In this document: piece after piece, positions 21,167-32,714 of the stretch
Layout: each line of letters begins with the position of its first letter
Numbering within the stretch: position 1 is the stretch's first letter
Assembly: GCA_025786725.1 (NCBI GenBank)
Contig: JAHLTZ010000021.1
Location: 1 to 64,000, forward strand
DNA from: Syncephalis fuscata
Lineage: Eukaryota > Zoopagomycota > Zoopagomycetes > Zoopagales > Piptocephalidaceae
DNA: 64,000 nucleotides
Direction of reading: 5' to 3'
The notes under the pieces: generated by a model
The model's database searches: none
Told to the model about the DNA's origin: nothing
Seen by the model: the letters and a program-made list of their open reading frames with translations, nothing else
Program-made: the position numbers and the translations under genes

Positions 21167-24100
21167 ATGCCTTTGACTAACCAACCAATGACTGTGACGT
21201 TGTCTGTATCACATCGATCAATGGACATAATTGTAGATGCAAACCATGATGAATCCACTACTTCTGAACCAATGCCAGCGGTGACGGATCCATCTTTTAC
21301 TGCACAATCTGCTACTATGTCATTTCTATCAGAGCTATCTACCATTGATTGGGCCAACCATGGCTGGGATGCACAAGAAAACTTTCAGCAATTACTACAA
21401 GGCTGTTCCAATACTAATCAAATATCCGAGCAAATGCTGTTAATGACTGGAGATGCGTTTTTTAGTCCGCTATTTGAAGGTGATTTTTCTCATCTGCAGG
21501 CTAACCTGCCAATATTCCATCATGGCGCGTTATTAGACTCTCATGTAAATCCATCACTTACATTGCAAACATATCCTCCTTCTCCATCTTCTTCTGGCGC
21601 AGAAACCGAGGATGTTAGTCGTGCTCAATCGACCGCTTCACCATCACCGCATTTGCTGTCTACTTCAATTATACCGGATCATCCAGCATCTAATAATAGC
21701 AATATTGATCATACTACTAATAATAGCAATAATAATAGCAATAACAATAATAACCATAAACAATACAATCTAAAAAGTAACAGTAATAGTGTCGATGATG
21801 ATACTTTAATGGCACAACACAGCATAAATACATCTACTGTAACGAAAAAGAGCAATAAAGGTCGTCGCAAGCGAGATTGGGATGAATCCAACACAGCAGC
21901 CTTATCCAACATTGATACACCCAAAACAAAGCGTCCAACGAAAACTAACATATCTTCACCAGTATTAAACATGAATTGAATATTCCTTCTATAGCTATTA
22001 CATCCATGCCACCTGTAAATAGTCTTACAGGCCCATTAATTACACCCACTCTATGCCATCCACGTTATTTACTTCATTGCCTAATCATTCTGCAGTAGTG
22101 CCTTTATCGCCCACTAATGGATCGTCTATTGGATATGCACCTCTCCATCAGTTACACCCAACAATGTAAATGCCTCTGCAGCTGATGTTGTTACTGCGGC
22201 AGCCAATCACTTACTTTCAGCAGGATTACCACCAGCATTGGCTCAATTAGTAGCACCAGGTATTTCACCTAATTATAGCAATAATCCGCAGTTTGGGCAG
22301 CAGCAGCAGCAGCAGCCGCCGCCGCCGCACTATTACCTACAGTGTCAGGTTCAGCATCGCCACCTGTATCTATGCAAATGCCAATGCACTTTCGACAAGT
22401 ATAGGCAATGTAGCACACACAAATAGCGAAGCCACTACTTCTGCTATTGCTGCATCACCTACATCATTAACGACAAACAGTCCAGTAGCAACTAGTATGC
22501 CACACCTATAAAAGTGGCACCACTTGATTCTACAGGTGCACCTAAAGTGGCTATTACTCGATTGCCGCGTTCAACGGTGCCCGCCATACCAGCTGCACCG
22601 CCTTCACCACCACCGGCACCCGTAAGTCATACAGCACGTCAACGCAAGAAAAGTGCACACAATGCCATTGAACGTCGTTATCGCACCAATCTTAATGATC
22701 GCATTGCTGAACTACGTGCTGTAGTACCTGCACTAAGTCATCTTAGTCCAGATGAAGCAACAACGGCAGCACGTAAAAGTACACAAGATGGCGGCATCGA
22801 CGAGGATGATCATACTTGTATTGTCGACGGTGTTGCAGCCGCCACACGTCTTAATAAGGCGACCATTCTACGCAAGGCCACTGAATATATTACACATTTA
22901 CAATCAACCAACAGGACATTACGTAGTGAACAACATGAATTACGTAATTTATTATTACAGTTACCAGGTGGTGCTGAGTCTCTTGCTAGATGGGAGGCAA
23001 GTCGTCCAGTACTAGAAGATGTTAACAGTCCGACCAATGAAGATTTGTCCTCTGCTAATGAATCTCCAAATGATGAAGCTGAATTGATTCAAGCATCATC
23101 ATCAACAGCAGCAACAATTCAAACAAATACTGGTTCAGGCAATGCATCGCGTACATTACTGGCTGCTTTTGCCGGTGTTTGTCTTGTCTATTCACCTGTT
23201 ACTTCACTGAATGGTAATGATACATCCTCCACGGGACAAGATAATGGACATGGACATGTTTTTGCAGGACTATCGGCATTGCCTGGTGTTTCCACTCTAT
23301 TCAGTGGATTAAGCAGTGTAACAAGTGTAATACCACAAGCAGCTTTTGGGTAAGTATACAAAAATATTATTAAATTATTTATTTAGTTAACTTGTTTAAT
23401 TAATAGATGGCTATTAAGATTTACAGGCCTTTTTGTCTTCATTTGGCTACTTGGTGCAATGCCATTCTTTTTACAACGGACATCCTCATTCCCACCATCT
23501 TCGCCTGGAGGTAAAAAGCACAACAATCGTCGCGCTACATCGACAACTGTTCTACGTGCCAATTGTATCAACCAACTATTGGTAGAATTGCAACAACGCT
23601 CGACTGTCAATCTTATCCTAAATGGCTTGCGTGAACTTGCCATACTAGGTGCACGTTTTACCATTGGTGTTACATGGCCCAGGTCTGTGCAATCTGCAGC
23701 CCAAGGATTATCGGCAGTGGCTGCTAATGAAGCAGAAATGACAGCGCTACGGCTAGTTTGCGAACAAAGTGTTGTTGGTGTCGAACAAGTTGGTCATTAT
23801 GGACTTTTGGCCACACTCTATGCAGCCATTCGACTTGCCAATCATACTGCACTACCTAATGGTGCACCTGGTTTTGGAAAACATACACGCGATCCTAATA
23901 ATGCCATTGCAATTGCTGTTGCTCTACAAAGCCGATTGCCAATCCGGCTATTAAGTGATTGGATAGTGCATAGACACTGGGAGCATGCACAACAAACTGC
24001 TGCTATTATTGCTGCACCTGCCATGGCTACGGGTGGCAGTGTTGGCCGAGCAGGTCGAGACGATCGAGGTGACGATACGTTGTGGGCACTAAGAATCCTG

Positions 24101-25254
24101 GCGTTACACGCTTCTTAAAACAAGGTGAATGGGTCGGTATGTCACTATCAAGCCTGGCCAATTCTGCTTCTGAAGAATCGGATGATTGCCATCTGCATAG
24201 CGAGGAAGATGACCAACAGTCGATGGCTATGCGATTACCAGTATTGAATACAGCACTGGCTCGACTAGAATTGCCTTGTTTATTGGCGCAATTAGACCAA
24301 CTGTATCAACAACTCGTTATGCATCCATCATCAGATGCTAAATATACCATGCTTCCATTACAGCTTCTAGGCGCATTTGCTCGTTTGAATCGGTATGCCA
24401 TACTGGATACTAATCGACAGCAAGGATTTGGACAAGCTGTAGCACAGGCTCGTTGGTTGGCCGTTTGTGGTGCTACATTGGCTGCATTCAAACTTGGTCA
24501 ATTATCGGTATTTGAACAATGCGTGCAAGGTATTAACCAGCTACGCATGACATCAAATACTATTGATCAAGACCGATCATTCCGTCATGTTTGGCTAAGT
24601 ACTTGTGCCGTACTTGCTCTTCATGCCAATGACTTGTGTCTAGCAGCTTGTCTTAACCATACAGCTGCTTCTTTCTCAGATAATACGCCAAACAATGATA
24701 GTCATACCGACCGCAATATGAATGCTAACGAAGAAGAAATGGATAAACCACGTTCAATGATACAACAAATGCTTAAACGAGCCACTTTTATGGCTAACGA
24801 GGTACAAGCACATGTCTATGTGAAGCTCTACCAGCAAGTATCAGCATACAATGGATCTATCCTATTGTTACGTGGTTTACGTAAACGTGCATTAGCCGCT
24901 TTGGCTATTGTACGTCGTCAATGTCCACAAATAATAGACACACCAGCCATATTATCAAATCGAGTGGCCCGTTATCAACTTACTACGCATATACTCGTTG
25001 GTGAACAACATACGCAGCACCGCTTCTCTTCTTTTGGTATTACCGACACCGCAACCATGATAAACACAACTGCCACCAATACTGACTGCATTACTGTGAA
25101 TAATCATAGTACTGACGGAGATAAGCGACCATTAATCGATCGAGCTAGTTTACATCCACCCTTGCCGCCGCATACACCTATTGCCGCAGCCATGCGCCAT
25201 ATACCGCGTGGACATGCTTGGTGTCGTGATGTAAGCGGCGTACGTGCCAACTAA
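21167..25254 (+). CDS. SREBP-like bHLH-zip membrane-bound transcription factor, with several frame breaks
   Basis: The conserved order is complete. An acidic, Ser/Asn-rich N-terminus (21167-21978) is followed by low-complexity Ala/Pro/Gln-rich sequence (21980-22510). A bHLH-zip starts KKSAHNAIERRYRTNLNDRI near 22640; ERRYR has the SREBP-specific Tyr. Next come a leucine zipper, a first hydrophobic helix (TLLAAFAGVCLVYSP), a loop, a 57-nt intron (23351-23407, GTAAGT/TAG), a second helix (TGLFVFIWLLGAMPFFL) and a long helical C-terminus to 25254. This is the hairpin topology of SREBP/Sre1, in which sterol depletion releases the N-terminus to the nucleus. The frame changes about six times between 21975 and 22505 and once near 24105; each is healed by one added base (at 22150 by one removed). 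With the bHLH and both helices intact, these look like consensus errors. The start is taken at the first ATG of the first frame. Confidence 0.85.
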
Positions 25255-25412
25255 TTTTTGTTTCATTTCATTCATTTAATATTTTTCGTTAAAGATAACG
25301 CGTACATATATACATATTATTTTGTTACATTAAATTTGTTACTTTTACACCATTGTGTTTTATTGTATTAATCATTATAGTTTATAGTTTTATTTAATTT
25401 ATTACTTCATTT

Positions 25413-25835
25413 CTATGTTTCTTTAAACGTGTTCATAGATGGTGGTGGTGGTGGTGGCTGTAATGAGCGACCCACAACACGTTCTGTACATGTATGTAGT
25501 GCTCGTAAAGCATCAATGCATCGTTCAGGTGTTTGCTGATTCGTATTAATACACTGGTCATAGGCTTGAATTGCCTCAGCGCATGCTTCTTTTACCCGTC
25601 GTAGTGAAGATACTCTAAATTACAAATAGCAATAGTATATATGTTATTACTGATCGTAGTTATATAAATACTAAATACTAAATACTACTTACTTTGTGTC
25701 TGCACAAAGTGTTAAACCTTGACGCTGCTTTACACATTGCTTATCCCAGTTATCTGGATTGCGTTCAACGCAAGCACCATAAGCTTGTAGTTGTTCGGCA
25801 CAATGCTTGGCCACTTCCGATAGCGTATCCTCCAT
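25413..25835 (-). CDS. CHCH-domain protein, CHCHD5/Mix14 family
   Basis: Two exons (25693-25835 and 25413-25614, intron 78 nt) give a protein of about 114 residues. It has two coiled-coil-helix-coiled-coil-helix units with CX9C Cys pairs: C-AEQLQAYGA-C, C-VKQRQGLTL-C, C-AEAIQAYDQ-C and C-IDALRALHT-C. The Pro-rich tail is encoded by a GGT run at 25441-25457. The layout and the RNPDNW segment match the CHCHD5/Mic14 family, small proteins imported into the mitochondrial intermembrane space and oxidised by Mia40. The precise role is not settled in any organism that I know of. Confidence 0.85.
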
Positions 25836-26101
25836 TAGATAAACCAATAAATCGATATAACAATTTAGACGTAAGAAATAATAGAGATAGTAGTAAAGGC
25901 TACTAAACGTGTCAGCAATAATAATTCAAACAAAAAGAAAGAATATTAATACTTTTAATGTTAATAACATTGTTATAATTATCTCTATTGCTATTATTAA
26001 CATTATCCGACTTGGTCCGATATCAATGCATTTAACAAAAATGCACACACACAAACCGCCCCTTTCTCTTTTCTTCTATATTTCTACTATTGTTTGCTAG
26101 T

Positions 26102-26707
26102 ATGCTTCGTCAATTGATCTCTACTTCAGCCCGCGCCTCTCGTACCGCTACGGTGGCACGTTCTGTGGCTGTCCGCTCATTCTCCGCGGGCGCTATCCGC
26201 CGCGGCGGTGATCGTAAGTGAAACATACAGCATACACTATAGACGTATTCAATGCATACACGTATATTATATTTACATACATATAATATGATGACGCGTC
26301 CTAGTGGCTAAACATTGCTACTTTCATCTATGCTAAGTCTATCGTATTATTTATTTGTACTAGATCATCACTTTAAACAGCCAGAGATCTACACTGGTAC
26401 CGGTGCAAAGTCTGGTGAGATCCCAAGTGACGCGGATCAATCTACGGGTCTTGAACGTCTTGAAATCTTGGCCAAGATAAAGGGCCAGGAACTTTGGGAC
26501 ATGAATCCACTTGAAGTGAACCGTCTCGGTACCGTCGAGAACCCAATTATCGTGGAGACTGAAGTTGAATCTCGATTTGTTGGCTGTACTGGCTATCCTA
26601 CTGAATCGCACGATACACTCTGGATTAATGTGTGCCATGATCACAAAAACGACCGATGCCCAGAGTGTGGCTGTGTCTTTAAACATGCCTTCAGACATAT
26701 GCCTTAA
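26102..26707 (+). CDS. COX4: Cytochrome c oxidase subunit 4 (fungal Cox4, animal COX5B)
   Basis: Exon 1 (26102-26213) encodes an Arg/Ser/Ala-rich mitochondrial presequence (MLRQLISTSARASRTATVAR...). A 150-nt intron (26214-26363) leads to exon 2. The mature domain has ERLEILAKIKG, a stretch near VENPIIVET and the zinc ligands of the family: Cys in GCTG, His in ESHD and the CPEC pair. Length (about 152 residues) is normal. The subunit is part of complex IV, on the matrix side. Frame and splice sites are clean. Confidence 0.93.
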
Positions 26708-27161
26708 ATAATTAGCCCCACCACCGATCTAGCCGATGCATGTCTCCTCTGTTCAACGCTATTCGTTATTGCCATTTTTGCACAGCATTAACCACAGTAA
26801 CAGAATGAATACCCATCTAACTATACATTGTATCATGTAACAATAACCTAGTCGTGTTAATGGTAGTAAACCAACCAAACAGTGTTCAATAGATTACATT
26901 GTTGATGAATAACGAGAAATGAGAGAGTAATGAAGGGCAAAGCAGCAGAAGTAATAATAATAATAATAATAGTAATACGCATCTATAGATAAGCATCGTC
27001 ATTGCTTTCTGTCAAATAGATCGCTTCTCTCTATGTCCTTATTAACATCAAAAAGGTGTAAATAAGAGAACAGGTCGAAAAGTGACGGTATAAATGATGA
27101 AAACAGTCAAATAACATAATAAATGAATATTAGATGATGTAGATAGCCTGTATAGCTGTAA
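26708..27161. other. Convergent 3' ends with a TAA repeat
   Basis: Probable 3' UTRs of COX4 and of the minus-strand coiled-coil gene. A TAA/AAT microsatellite occurs at about 26950-26975. No other feature. Confidence 0.5.
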
Positions 27162-29043
27162 CTAATTCATATCATGCGATTCACCCGAACTAGGTGTATG
27201 GTACAAGCCTTCGTCTATTCTATTCTTGCGTTGTCCACTGCCATGTACTGTGGCAGATCGACGATTATTATTACCACGAACAAGTGTTGGTTCTTGGTCA
27301 GTCTCTTCATCTTCAAACTCATCACTGGCCTCGGCCCGATCAACGGCTGATTCTATTAAACGGCGCATGCCTTGTAGTAAATGACGATCTGCTACAAGAC
27401 GTTCAACTTCACGCATTGTCTCAGAGGCAGTCGTTTCATGTGCATTAAATGCAGATACCGCTAATAGATATAACGTTGTCAATATTTATACAAATATCTA
27501 TTAAATAAATCGTATTTACCTTTAGCAAATCTGTCAAAATCTTGTGGTGACAATACTTCACGAATACGACGATATACAATACCTGCATCTTCAAGTAGTT
27601 CATCATCGCTTACAATACTACGAACTGTTGATTGTAAATGGTTATTGGATCGCGAGGCTGACCCAGTAACGACAACACTGCCTCGAAGATCGACGGTCTT
27701 GTTTGTAGAGTGTGGTGTACGACGTTCATTGTTAAGACGATTAACTGACAGCGGTGATATATCCTGTGAAGTAATAGGCGGTGTATGACTAGATCCAGCA
27801 TTGCCTGATCGTGAACCTGAAGTACGGCCACCTGTAGAAGGTGTTGGATAATTGGCTATAGGGTAAATGCATCAGATAATAGTATATATTAAATAGACAC
27901 TACTTACCAATACTAGTAGATGTTGGTTGTTTACGTGTAGGTGGTTCAGTACTTTCTTTTAAACGAGTTAAAAAGTCTTGAGCTTGTGGTTTACTAGTAG
28001 ATGATGGCTGTGAGTTGAATGCACCGGTTGGTAGAGCACTTGTCTTTGCTGTACGCCATATTGGATTATCTGATGGTTCATCATCATTACCACGATGATT
28101 AACCGTAATTGGTGTTTCATATGTATTCTGTCGTGGACGTGTTGCTGATCGTTTTCCCTAATATAATATAAATATAAATGTTTGTACTATTTGTACTATT
28201 TATACTATTTACCTTTACATCACTTAATTCTCTGGGTTGACGATGTGCTGATTCAGGTTTAATCATTAGTCCTATGGCGGCATTTGCTTCATCTTCTCCT
28301 TCGAATGTAGATCCACGTAATAACTCTTCTGGTAGTGGATAATTGGCAATTTGGTATGGATTCATACGTTCTATACCACGAGCCAATGCTGCTTCACTAA
28401 ATGACTGTTCTAAATCGGCCATATTGATTGGTGTAGTTGGGCTGTACTCGACCATATTGACAATTGACTAATTTAATATAATTACTGTTAAATACTATAA
28501 CTCACACATTATTAATAATAATAATACCTTACGAAAGGTTTCCAATTGAACAGCCTAATAATTAATTAATATTAATTAAATATTAGTATTAATTAATAGT
28601 AAATAGCTTTAATGGCTTACCCATTTTCTTAATAATGTATGTCTTTCTACAAGTCCATTCTTGGCTGATTGCAATGCACGTCGTTCTGCCGTCTCTGAGG
28701 CCAATGCCCGTTCACTTTCCGATAGACGACGTGTTAATTGACTAATTTCCGATTCTAGTTGTATAATCTATAGTATAGTTAATAATGGATGCATTCCTAT
28801 TACTATACCATTTTGACTGCCTACCTGTTGTCGTTGAGAAGTAGCTTGTTGTTTATAATGATCAAGTTCACTGGATAGTTCTGAAGTACGGCGATCATAG
28901 GCATCTTGAATCATTTCAATACCTCGTCTTATTTGTCGATCTGAATCGCGTAATTCAGAAGTATGGCGGTGTGAGATAGAGTGGGCGGTGCTAGTATTAG
29001 CATTGTTAGAGGGTAATGGCACAGAGGCCAGAGTAGAAGTCAT
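27162..29043 (-). CDS. Coiled-coil protein, At4g15545-like family
   Basis: Seven exons join without frame breaks: 28825-29043, 28621-28767, 28528-28554 (only 27 nt), 28213-28467, 27908-28157, 27520-27855 and 27162-27460. Introns are 55-66 nt. The product is about 510 residues. The first 140 residues are a coiled coil (ELDHYKQQATSQRQQ, LESEISQLTRRLSESERAL), ending in QLETFRK. A long Ser/Thr/Pro-rich linker follows. Then comes a conserved helical domain (YRRIREVLSPQDFDRFAKAV, FNAHETTASETMREVERLV) and an acidic tail. This order, a coiled coil ending in LExFRK and a C-terminal FxRxIRxxLSxxxFxxF...NxHxxTxxET domain, resembles plant At4g15545 and its fungal relatives, a conserved family without a clear function. 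The assignment is by pattern memory only. Confidence 0.6.
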
Positions 29044-29576
29044 ATTGATATGGTTACTATAATTGCTATAGCTATATGCAATCAGTAAATAAGATGGTCA
29101 ATATATATATATATATATATATATAATATACTAGCAATCAAGTGTAGAAAGGATGGCAAATAAGAAGTAAATAAACCAACAAATAAACCAACGACCAGAC
29201 ACTTGGTACCATAAAATAAAGAAGACGCGTCAATAGATCCGTACTAGGAACTGTAAATTGAATTGACAGCAAGGATAAACAAGTCTTTCTGTTTATCAAC
29301 AACCTATGCTTCAAATAAACAAACAAACAAACAAGTCAGCAATTAAGAGCTAAAGACAAAGTAGGTTCCACAATCAATATAGAGATAGATAGATAGAGAG
29401 AGAAGAAAGATAGTGGGCAGTTATAGATACGTGTTATTGTATTTACAAAGCTATTCAAATCAAAACAAACATCACGTGATGAATTACATACATTTGGATT
29501 TTATCATTTCTATACATTACACTTTATAATTCATTATACTAATTTTAAATGTCTTTATCAATTCAATAATAGTATT
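29044..29576. other. Intergenic region with a (TA)n microsatellite
   Basis: An uninterrupted TA run lies at 29101-29125 and a GATA/GAGA-rich stretch at 29385-29410. It separates the 5' end of the coiled-coil gene from the 3' end of mL44. No gene seen. Confidence 0.5.
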
Positions 29577-30930
29577 TTAGAGAATGACTTGTGTATCGCC
29601 GAGTTTTTGAGGGAAGAAAGTAATTTCAGCCTCAGATTCCATACCTTCAAAATCAGAAGGATATGTAAAATCTTTTACTTCAGTGAGATAGTATTTAAGT
29701 AGTGCATCTTTAGCGGCACGATGTTCGGCCATTTTAATTGAACTGCCATAAGCTATTATATCATGGTTGTTAATTATTGTTAATAAATTATTAATATTAT
29801 TAATTACCTTCTGCTAAGCGACGATTGCCTGAATAGACACCTACAACGAATACAGGAGCATTAGAGGCACGACCCGATTCTCTTATTAATCTATATTATA
29901 TTAAAGAAATTAGAATCAATTAATAATAGCTATTCTATATAGTTATTACCGAGATACTGGCTTTTCCATGCCCTTTCGTTTCATAAGTGCAGATAGAATT
30001 CGTTTTGGTTGCGTCAATGGTAAAAGTGATTCAACATCAACTTTACGAGATAGAATATGTTGATGAATAAAATCACGGGCAGCTTTTGATCCCTATTAAA
30101 TAATTAACCATTAATAAGTAATTGATTGATTAGTAACTATTCAAATGACTTCCTTTTGATGATAAATACCACCAATAAGTGAACGAACTATACGGGCCAT
30201 TACACTATCTTCTCCTTGATGATTTTCTGGATCATTCTACTAACCGTGTTAATTACAACAGTATATACACAATACATAGTAAGCTAATTAGTAATTACTT
30301 ACAGATGCTACTTTCCAGCGCATAACACGTGCTACACCAATTTCTTTACCAATAATTGCTAGCGTAGTACGGCCGGCATAGGCTTGTAATGCATCACTAA
30401 TGGTCTCTGATGGCAATACTGGATACTTTAAATGTAGATGCTCGGTAACAAATAGACCATTGCTTTCGATCCTATTATAATAATAAACGAGCCATGAATA
30501 CCTTAATATATAATAATCACTATATCGACTTACCTAAAAATTCTAAACGTTCATTTGTGGCAACCCTGCCATGGGCAAATGATTTGTGCGTCACTGCTTG
30601 TAGTAGTACCTGTGGATCGATATCACCTAGACCGAGTCGAGCCGCGAATGAAAAAAGGGCCGGTGAGATCTCATTCGTTGGATTCTCCAGTTTATTATTC
30701 GCTATTTTTGAATTGATATCTGAATCTGCTACTGGTGTGGCGGCAGTGGTTTTGGTACCGTCACTAATGAACGCGCCATAATATTAGAACGACCATAATT
30801 CACGCTTGGTATAGCGACTATAACACGTTATTAGTACTTTTTCTGCCTGTTCCACAAAATACTTACGATTATTAAGACGTGTGCGCACAACAAGGCGGCT
30901 GAACATAGTAAGCTTAGTACACCGCTGCAT
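29577..30930 (-). CDS. MRPL3: Mitochondrial large-subunit ribosomal protein mL44 (MRPL3), RNase III-like
   Basis: Eight exons are visible: 30867-30930, 30534-30817, 30303-30471, 30153-30236, 29950-30092, 29808-29890, 29577-29752 and the join between them. The protein has a short mitochondrial-type N-terminus, an RNase III-like domain (FAARLGLGD, THKSFAHGR, NERLEFLG, LFVTEHLHLKYP) and a dsRNA-binding domain (GSSIKMAEHRAAKDALLKYY). It ends EITFFPQKLGDTQVIL. The family is a structural protein of the mitochondrial ribosome that has lost RNase activity. Irregularities: the N-terminal part changes frame near 30790; the junction after FLG lacks one base; and the donor at 30152 reads GAAGT instead of GTAAGT. 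All three are consistent with single missing bases. Confidence 0.85.
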
Positions 30931-31172
30931 TATAGAAATTCACTTAATAGTCAACGATCAATGACTTTGCCGTTTCGCCAGTGATCAGGAACGGAGAAAA
31001 AAGTTAAAAGATAAATGAAAAAAATCCAAATTTCCATAACACAACACAAATGCTTGCGTCACTTCACTTTATTATTACACTTTTATTACTATTGCCGTTA
31101 TTACGGTTACGGTTTCTTTCTTTTACTACATTCACTTTTGTTTATTCAAGTTTATTTTATTAGTTACAGATC

Positions 31173-32608
31173 ATGCCGCCAAGACGGCCAGACCAAGATG
31201 CATTTCAAGTATTGTCTGATGAGGTTTTAAACGAAATAATAGTACTGTTACCGGCAGACGCTTTACAAAAGGTGCTTTTAGCCAATCGACGCTTATATCG
31301 ATTGGCACGTAGTGAATCTCATTGGCAACGTCGTACGCTGATTGATCATGGACTCGCGTTTAAGACGCCGTATCTTTCTTGGCGAGAAAACTATTATATC
31401 TATGATACACGTACATGTACTCATCTTAACTCGCTAGCAAGTACTGCTTACATGACTGCATTCTGTGATCGTTGGCAGAAACTATTTGCCACAGCTAGTA
31501 CAACTAGAGCACCAGCCATCAATTGTAACCGGTGTCCACTTAAATTTAACGATCTATGGCTATGTATGGATATATCTGTTTTGCACTAGGTATGTATATA
31601 CATATACACATATATATGTACATTCATTTTTATTAATCCTATTTCTATCGTTATCATTATCGTTATCATTATTATTTAGGTTGTAGTCGTTCACGAAATA
31701 GACATGCTATTCAACATTCAATTCAACATACACCACGCGTTATTAGTATGAAATTAAATACACTTGAAATGTGGTGCTATGTATGTGAAAAGTGGATTGG
31801 CACACCTGATAGTCCACAGGATGAGCGGGCCTTTGTTGTTGACTGGCAAACGCGTCTACTTATGTCATCGGCTAATTTGTCTTGTGCCCAATTCCCTATT
31901 GATAAATCCACTCAACTACCAATACTATCCCGTAATCTATTAGGTTATCCATTACCGCCAGTTACTAGTTTGTGGTATGCTGCAGGATGGAATGAGAGAC
32001 GACAACGAGAACGTGAAATACCATTTACACTGGAAAATGATCCATTCTGCTTTGTTGCACAGTCATGGATGCGTGCATGGAGTGAATTTCTATTAGGCAA
32101 TGCACCACCACCAGGTCCAGTGGATAACAGTTCATTAGTTGTACCTGTCAATCAATCTACTGATACCACAGTATCTGGTTCTACCGTTTCATATCAACTA
32201 AGATCAGATATCCAACCGGATATTCACTTTTGGATTATATCAACACGAGCATGGACGGTGATTGAACAATTCTATGGTGGTGGACCTCATCTAGGTGAAA
32301 GTAAGTATAAATATAAAGTATTGTAAATAGTTACCCTTGTTAATATAATATATACGAATGAATAGAGGATTTAGAAGGTATAGATTACAACGAACTATTA
32401 ATCTATATGGCTAGTATAAGAGAGTAAGTAATATAGTATATAATTATATATTTAATAATTATAATAACTATTATTTTTGTATATTATTAGACAAATACAA
32501 GAAGATCTAGACATCAATCATAGTGACGAGGATGAGGAGGAAGAGGAGGAGGAAGAGGAAGCCGACCGACATAGTGATGAGGATGAACAAATTATTATGT
32601 TGCTATAA
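31173..32608 (+). CDS. F-box protein with USP20/33-like zinc finger and DUSP domain
   Basis: Four exons: 31173-31589, 31680-32300, 32366-32423 and 32491-32608. An F-box opens the protein (LSDEVLNEIIVLLPADALQKVLL). Exon 1 ends in a ZnF-UBP domain (INCNRCP...LWLC), which continues in exon 2 (GCSRSRNRHAIQHS, LNTLEMWCYVCEKWIG). Its C-x4-C-x4-C spacing, His pattern and WCYxC match USP20/USP33. A DUSP-like domain follows (FVAQSWMRAWSEFLLGNAPPPGP ... FWIISTRAWTVIEQFYGGGP). The tail is a run of Glu/Asp. There is no ubiquitin protease domain. One base is missing at the GG of 31568-31569, where frame and spacing demand a third G. The combination suggests an SCF substrate adaptor that reads free ubiquitin C-termini; that role is inference. 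Confidence 0.75.
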
Positions 32609-32714
32609 TGTTTATAAATATACAATTTTCTATTCATTAATCTATAATATATAATTTATTTAATATGTAAATATAGTTTAGATATAAGATAAAACAATTA
32701 TAAAATGATATTTA

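Noticed and set aside
21980-22510. Explaining the SREBP frame changes by introns
   Set aside because: No GT/AG pairs of suitable spacing occur at the switch points, and each switch is healed by a single base.
29101-29125. TA repeat as an origin or regulatory element
   Set aside because: A simple microsatellite; nothing around it supports a function.
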